Below are positions 62,961-64,000 of a stretch of DNA of 64,000 bases, piece by piece; positions within the stretch are counted from its first letter, which is position 1; each line of letters starts with the position of its first letter. The notes below the pieces were generated by a model. The model saw only the letters and a list, made by a program, of their open reading frames with translations, ran no database searches and was not told where the DNA came from. Made by a program: the position numbers and the translations under genes. The stretch lies in NCBI RefSeq assembly GCF_900496995.4, contig NC_044014.1, positions 14,224,501 through 14,288,500 on the forward strand, given 5' to 3'. This DNA is from Aquila chrysaetos chrysaetos (taxonomy: Eukaryota > Chordata > Aves > Accipitriformes > Accipitridae).

Positions 62961-64000
62961 GTGCCTTGGAAGTGATCCCACTGGCCTCCAGAGTGATCAA
63001 TCACCCCATCACTGCACCCAGATAATGTCCAGGATGTCTGTTCCTTCCACCTGAGGCAGAGCAGGGAAAATCCTGGAGCTTGGCTTGGTGGCGTTGCTGA
63101 GGGCAACCCCTTTCATTTAACAGTCTGCATCTGCTGGTGTGTGGGCAAGGGTTTATTTTTACCTGGGGACCTCCTGGTGGAGAGCCAGCTCACGTCAGCC
63201 GGCTACAAACAGAGTCGGGCCCATGGAGATTGTGGGGCTTGAACCCGGAGACCTTCCTTTGCACCTCACCTTTATTTGCATGGCAGCCTGTCTGCTCCTG
63301 GTGCAGAGCGGCGCAGGGAGGCGGATGGAAAAGGAGGCACTCTGCTAGAGCATGGGATGCTGTGGCTCTTATCAGAGCCCGCTGACAGCACTCGTCTGTG
63401 AATCGGGTGATTTTACGTCCGTCTTCATGTTGTTCCAAGGCAACGAGTGGTTTATATTTGAAAAGTATTAAATTAATGTTATTGAAGCCTTAAGAAAAGG
63501 CATACTGGGCCAAGCCCTGCTAGTTTTGCTCACATTTCACAGGGCTGAGGAGGGTGAGATTCGATCCTCTTTGGACGTATCTGTACTCAAAGGGCGGTTG
63601 CGGGGGAGAGAAAAGAGGCAGGGGAATTACAACACTGAAAAAAAATCCTAGCTCTGCCCTGAGCCGTTTTGCAATAAGACACTTCAGGGCGTGAGTTATG
63701 ATGCTGTAATTCACACCTCATGCGTTTTGTGGCATTCAGCTGACTGCTTCATGCCCTGCACACGTAGTGTGAATGATTACGGCTCAGCTTGCCCCCAGCT
63801 GGCTCAGCCCTCAAGTGGAGATGGCTGCATTGAGATGACTGCAGGACTTGGCTCTCTGTCCGCTGCTTTTTATTTCGCCTTTCCCTTTGGCAACCAAAGC
63901 TGTGGCTGTTTGGGGTGGGCCTTGCATCTCCCTAATCCAAGCCAACTTTGGTGTATCCTTACCTGTAAGCAGACCCCTGGTCCTAGCAAAAAACCTAGCA

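Larger units (their letters stand above)
31812..64000 (+). other. SH3PXD2A: SH3PXD2A intron 1 (continues beyond window)
   Basis: Everything after the exon 1 donor appears to be intron. The next exon should begin with VYIINVTW-like residues and include YRRYSKFFDL; no frame in 31812-64000 shows this. Intron 1 of SH3PXD2A is very long in mammals, so absence over 32 kb is expected. Repeats and odd open frames inside it are listed separately. Confidence 0.8.
47506..64000. other. Intronic stretch, mostly featureless
   Basis: About 16.5 kb of intron 1 to the window edge. Open frames reach 151 codons (62327-62782, plus) but none is recognisable. A MIR-like copy (54791-54880), an exon-like frame (50235-50506), GGGG/TTTT-rich sequence (62911-62960) and small duplications near 58508-58545 and 58668-58700 are the only features I can point to. 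Confidence 0.65.

Noticed and set aside
31812..64000. Search for SH3PXD2A exon 2 (VYIINVTW and YRRYSKFF-like segment)
   Set aside because: No frame on the plus strand shows it. A long intron 1 is expected, so the exon is taken to lie beyond the window.
1..64000. Prokaryotic-style systems (operons, CRISPR arrays, toxin-antitoxin pairs, phage) and tRNA or rRNA genes
   Set aside because: Nothing of the kind was seen. The gene structure, introns, polyadenylation signal and CR1 repeats are those of a vertebrate nuclear genome.

Overview
The window looks like avian nuclear DNA. Three things point that way: two spliced vertebrate genes with GT-AG introns, CR1-type LINEs whose 3' ends carry the ATTCTATG-like octamer tail, and sparse repeats elsewhere. 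CR1 is also common in crocodilians and turtles, so 'bird' is an inference from CR1 plus compactness. Nothing suggests bacterial, viral or organellar DNA. There are no operons, CRISPR arrays, tRNA or rRNA genes.

Region 1 (1-16830): the 3' two thirds of STN1 (OBFC1), plus strand, the OB-fold and winged-helix subunit of the telomeric CST complex. Seven coding exons join in frame to about 287 residues ending at TAA 16557-16559. The promoter, the 5' exons and about the first 76 codons (by comparison with the mammalian protein) lie upstream of base 1. An AATAAA follows at 16807.

Region 2 (16831-30880): intergenic. It holds a 5'-truncated, frameshifted CR1 LINE on the minus strand (about 24517-26360), traces of an old MIR-type SINE, a G15 homopolymer, small tandem duplications and one exon-like open frame at 27058-27203. 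Most of it is unremarkable single-copy DNA.

Region 3 (30880-32150): a CpG island with a perfect GC box, a YY1-type site and pyrimidine tracts, containing the first coding exon of SH3PXD2A (TKS5/FISH; ATG 31740, donor after 31811). Only the first 24 codons, the start of the PX domain, are present. The STN1 to SH3PXD2A head-to-tail order matches the order I know from human 10q24.33.

Region 4 (32150-64000): the beginning of a long SH3PXD2A intron 1. No second exon was found. It contains a second CR1 fragment (46846-47505, minus), a decayed older CR1 piece, MIR-like pieces, microsatellites and a G-rich tract. It also contains a 268-codon antisense open frame (46036-46842) that abuts the CR1 3' end, has coding-like residue use, and that I could not identify.

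The two genes share no pathway: STN1 acts in telomere C-strand fill-in and SH3PXD2A in podosome and invadopodium assembly. They are simply conserved neighbours. I found no convincing new multi-gene system. The best leads are the antisense open frame at 46 kb and the nested complementary repeats around SH3PXD2A exon 1.
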